A DNA stretch of 64,000 bases from Clostridia bacterium (GTDB lineage: Bacteria > Bacillota > Clostridia > Oscillospirales > Acutalibacteraceae): NCBI GenBank assembly GCA_017474045.1, contig JAFUHX010000057.1, positions 16,376-80,375 of the forward strand, read 5' to 3'. Position 1 is the first letter of the stretch. Every line of letters begins with the position of its first letter. A program made the translations under genes and the position numbers. The notes below the pieces were generated by a model. It had not been told where the DNA came from, searched no databases, and saw nothing but the letters and a program-made list of their open reading frames with translations. Positions 60,068 to 64,000 of this stretch are shown here, piece by piece.

Positions 60068-61081
60068 TCAGCCGATTTCTGAAATTTTAACAGGTCTGCC
60101 CTCAGCAACAGATTTCTTTGCAGCAAGAGCAATAAGAATTGCGTCAAGACCGTCTTTTCCGGTGGTGGGAGTGGGCTTGTCGTTCTGAACAGCATCAACG
60201 AACTGAATCATCTCATCGCGGAAAGACTGCATATATCTTTCAAGGAAGAAATAGAGAGGCTTATCGGTCTGAACGCTTTCAGCTGTCATAAGAGTAACAT
60301 TAGTCGGTGTGTCGTTAGCAGCAACTGCTGCACCGAGAGAACCAAAAGCTTCAACTCTCTGGTCATAGCCGTATGCGGCACGGCGGCTGTTATCAATTAC
60401 GCCTAAAGCTCCGTTTTTGAACTTAAGGTTAACAATTGCAGTGTCAACATCGCCTGCTTCTCCGATTGCGGGATCAACAAGACAAGTTGCATTAACATAA
60501 ACCTCTTCAACCTCGCTGCCTGCAATAAAGCAAGCCATATCAAAATCATGAATTGTCATATCAAGGAAAATTCCGCCTGAAACTGCAGCATATTCTGCCG
60601 GTGGGGGTTCAGGATCGCGGGAGGTTATTTTAACAAGCTCAAGCTTGCCGATTTTTCCTTCATTGATAAGCTCTCTGATGTGAGAGAAGTTATGGTCAAA
60701 TCTTCTGTTGAAGCCAACCTGAAGCTTAACGCCTGCTTTTTCAACAGCAGCAATTACTGCCTTAACCTTTTCAGGTGTTAAATCAACCGGCTTTTCGCAG
60801 AAAACGTGTTTTCCGGCTTCAGCAGCTTCAATTGAAATATCAGCGTGAGTGTCGGTTGAAGAGCACACAAGAACAGCATCGATTTCGCTGTCTGCAAGCA
60901 TATCTTTATAGCTATCGTAAATTTTGGGAATTGAATATTCAGCGGCAAGAGCAGGAAGAGCGTCTTTATATACATCGGTAATTCCAAGAACTCTGGCTCC
61001 CGGAACGTTATATGTAATAGACTTCATGTGAACTTTGCCGATTCTTCCGGCACCGATGATTCCAATGTTTAATTGTTTCAT
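60068..61081 (-). CDS. iolG: Inositol 2-dehydrogenase
   Basis: 337 residues. The Rossmann domain opens with NIGIIGAGRIGKVH, EKPVDLTPE near 97 is the GFO/IDH/MocA Lys motif, and the C-terminal domain has DMTIHDFDMACFI near 173, the substrate His/Asp. It oxidises myo-inositol to scyllo-inosose with NAD+. First gene of the operon; ATG 61081 follows GGAGG. Confidence 0.92.
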   Translation of the reverse strand: MKQLNIGIIGAGRIGKVHMKSITYNVPGARVLGITDVYKDALPALAAEYSIPKIYDSYKDMLADSEIDAVLVCSSTDTHADISIEAAEAGKHVFCEKPVDLTPEKVKAVIAAVEKAGVKLQVGFNRRFDHNFSHIRELINEGKIGKLELVKITSRDPEPPPAEYAAVSGGIFLDMTIHDFDMACFIAGSEVEEVYVNATCLVDPAIGEAGDVDTAIVNLKFKNGALGVIDNSRRAAYGYDQRVEAFGSLGAAVAANDTPTNVTLMTAESVQTDKPLYFFLERYMQSFRDEMIQFVDAVQNDKPTPTTGKDGLDAILIALAAKKSVAEGRPVKISEIG

Positions 61082-61121
61082 TAGTTATTCCTCCGTTATG
61101 GATAAATTTGGCGCAAAAACA

Positions 61122-61170
61122 CATATTACGCTATTATGTTGAGTATATCACAACAAAAAAACAGTTTCAA
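61122..61170 (-). promoter_or_regulatory. Promoter and candidate operator of the iol operon
   Basis: Minus strand: TTGAAA (61170-61165), 17-nt spacer, TATACT (61147-61142). Directly downstream CATATTACGCTATTATG (61122-61138) is an imperfect palindrome over the start site, with CATAnTA...TAnTATG arms. No regulator gene is adjacent. Confidence 0.65.
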
Positions 61171-61224
61171 GGTAGTTTTTACAGATTTATCTTCTTTTTC
61201 ATAAAATTTATTCTTAACAAAAAA

Positions 61225-61719
61225 TCAATTCTCATCGCGTTCTTCTTTTCTCTTTCGTGAGCACTTTTCAGCATCAATGGCAAGAACCATCATCAGAACA
61301 CAAAGAGCATTCTCGGGGTTTTCAACATTGATTTCGTAAGTATCACTCAAGCGGAAAAACACCTTGTCAACATGGGCAACACGACTGCCTTTGCTGTCTT
61401 TTATTTCATAGTCAAATTCAAAAAAATCGCCCTCAGCTGTCCATCCTTTTGAAGCCAGCTTATAAGCAGGTCTTAAGAGCGTTATCTTTTTTCTGAGAGT
61501 ACCGATGTTTTTTCTTCCGACATACAGCTTGAATTCGGGAAGAAGATCAATAATTTTCTCTTTAACAGTTGCAATATGCTTCCCTTTGCTGTTATAGATA
61601 TGAAGTCTGTGTCCAAAAGAAATTTTTCCTTCAACCTTAAAAAGAAGACTTCCGCCTTCGTCATAAATTTTATAGCCGTCAAGCCAGGTCAAAAGCCGCT
61701 GTTTAAAAATCATTTTCAT
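61225..61719 (-). CDS. LURP-one-related family protein
   Basis: 164 residues. A beta-barrel YxjI/LOR fold: QRLLTWLDGYKIYDEGGSLLFKVEG near the N-terminus, and a repeated ISFGHRLHIYNSKGKHIATVKEK. A Lys/Arg-rich tail follows (CSRKRKEERDEN). The family is tubby-like, possibly phospholipid-binding; the function in bacteria is unknown. It is divergent from ligA. Confidence 0.8.
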   Translation of the reverse strand: MKMIFKQRLLTWLDGYKIYDEGGSLLFKVEGKISFGHRLHIYNSKGKHIATVKEKIIDLLPEFKLYVGRKNIGTLRKKITLLRPAYKLASKGWTAEGDFFEFDYEIKDSKGSRVAHVDKVFFRLSDTYEINVENPENALCVLMMVLAIDAEKCSRKRKEERDEN

Positions 61720-61829
61720 AATAAATTCACCTCTTTTACATTATACAAAAGCCACTTGATTTTTTCAACAGAAAAAAATAAAAGAAAAAGGTGTATTTAT
61801 CCTGTTTTTATGGTATAATTTTCAGGTAG

Positions 61830-63830
<2,001 letters not shown>

Positions 63831-63865
63831 AATAAATATAATATACTCAGTTAATTGCCAAAAGG

Positions 63866-64000
63866 GGCTGTAAAAAAAGTGCAGACCGCATAAAACAAGA
63901 TAACTAAAGGGTTTTTTTCGGTATTGAACTACCAAAGAAACCCTTTAAAACTGTAAAAATCAGCAAAAGCAGGCAAAAACAAGGTTTTTGCGTTTTATGC
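63866..64000. repeat. Dispersed repeat, copy R3, cut by the window edge
   Basis: GTGCAGACCGCATAAAACAAG, a terminator hairpin AAAGGGTTTTTTT/AAAGAAACCCTTT and CTGTAAAAATCAG follow in the same order as in R2 at 15347. The last bases GTTTTATGC are the complement of GCATAAAAC near 63890, so an inverted repeat ends exactly at the window edge. The hairpin probably ends ligA. Confidence 0.65.

Overview
The window looks like the chromosome of an AT-rich, Gram-positive, spore-forming anaerobe of the Clostridia, most likely Oscillospirales/Ruminococcaceae-like. The grounds are strong GGAGG-type ribosome binding sites with several TTG starts, a GerA-family germinant receptor gene and a SpoIID-like protein, a V-type ATPase operon, a T-box ahead of pheST, a THF riboswitch ahead of an ECF-type S component, encoded CCA on every tRNA, and the DUF896, DUF1292, IreB, YlmH and GlpP families. 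The species cannot be named from this sequence. There is no prophage, insertion sequence, CRISPR array or rRNA.

Layout. 1-6.7 kb: a phosphoesterase, a GPH-family sugar transporter, an esterase, an aldose-epimerase-like protein and an aconitase X operon. 7-11.1 kb: tRNA-Ala and tRNA-Leu, repeat elements, small membrane proteins, a PadR-regulated membrane protein, a self-contained 17-codon transcription unit, and two tRNA-Ser genes. 11.3-18 kb: metabolic and housekeeping genes (aldolase-like, thiN, Na+/alanine symporter, ArsC/Spx-like, DUF896, a lipoprotein, a GH13 glucosidase). 18.3-21.7 kb: spore-related genes. 21.8-33.9 kb: an MFS transporter, ylmH, and a V-ATPase operon in the order kinase-like, H, I, K, E, C, F, A, B, D. 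The K subunit carries the Na+-binding residues known from Enterococcus. 34-36.8 kb: DUF1292, a probable 6S RNA, a split TauE/SafE exporter and YhcH. 36.8-38.4 kb: an accessory islet in which an orphan gene lies between two hairpin arrays next to tRNA-Arg. 38.4-44.5 kb: ireB, pheT-pheS with its T-box, and nnr. 44.5-54.2 kb: DUF421/DUF4363, NfeD/stomatin, glpP-engB-lon, a polysaccharide deacetylase and a folT-like gene with its riboswitch. 54.5-61.1 kb: macrodomain and phosphoesterase genes, then an iolG-iolB-iolD-iolE operon. 61.2-64 kb: a LURP-one-like protein, ligA, and a repeat that runs off the window edge.

The most unusual structure is a set of three arrays of tiny stable hairpins (7548-7668, 36843-37049, 37900-38072). 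Each begins within about 5 nt of an upstream Rho-independent terminator and ends at the -35 box of the next gene, with exactly 17 nt to the -10 box in all three. The hairpins are separated by a fixed 8-nt linker, either ATATCATC or ACTTCATT, and in two arrays the linker flips orientation halfway so that the whole array is a large inverted repeat. Two further GC-rich elements beside tRNA-Leu and tRNA-Arg have terminal inverted repeats that match the neighbouring tRNA. Other points to note are a V-ATPase-linked kinase whose catalytic Asp is Asn, and three hairpins that bury the Shine-Dalgarno of the next gene.
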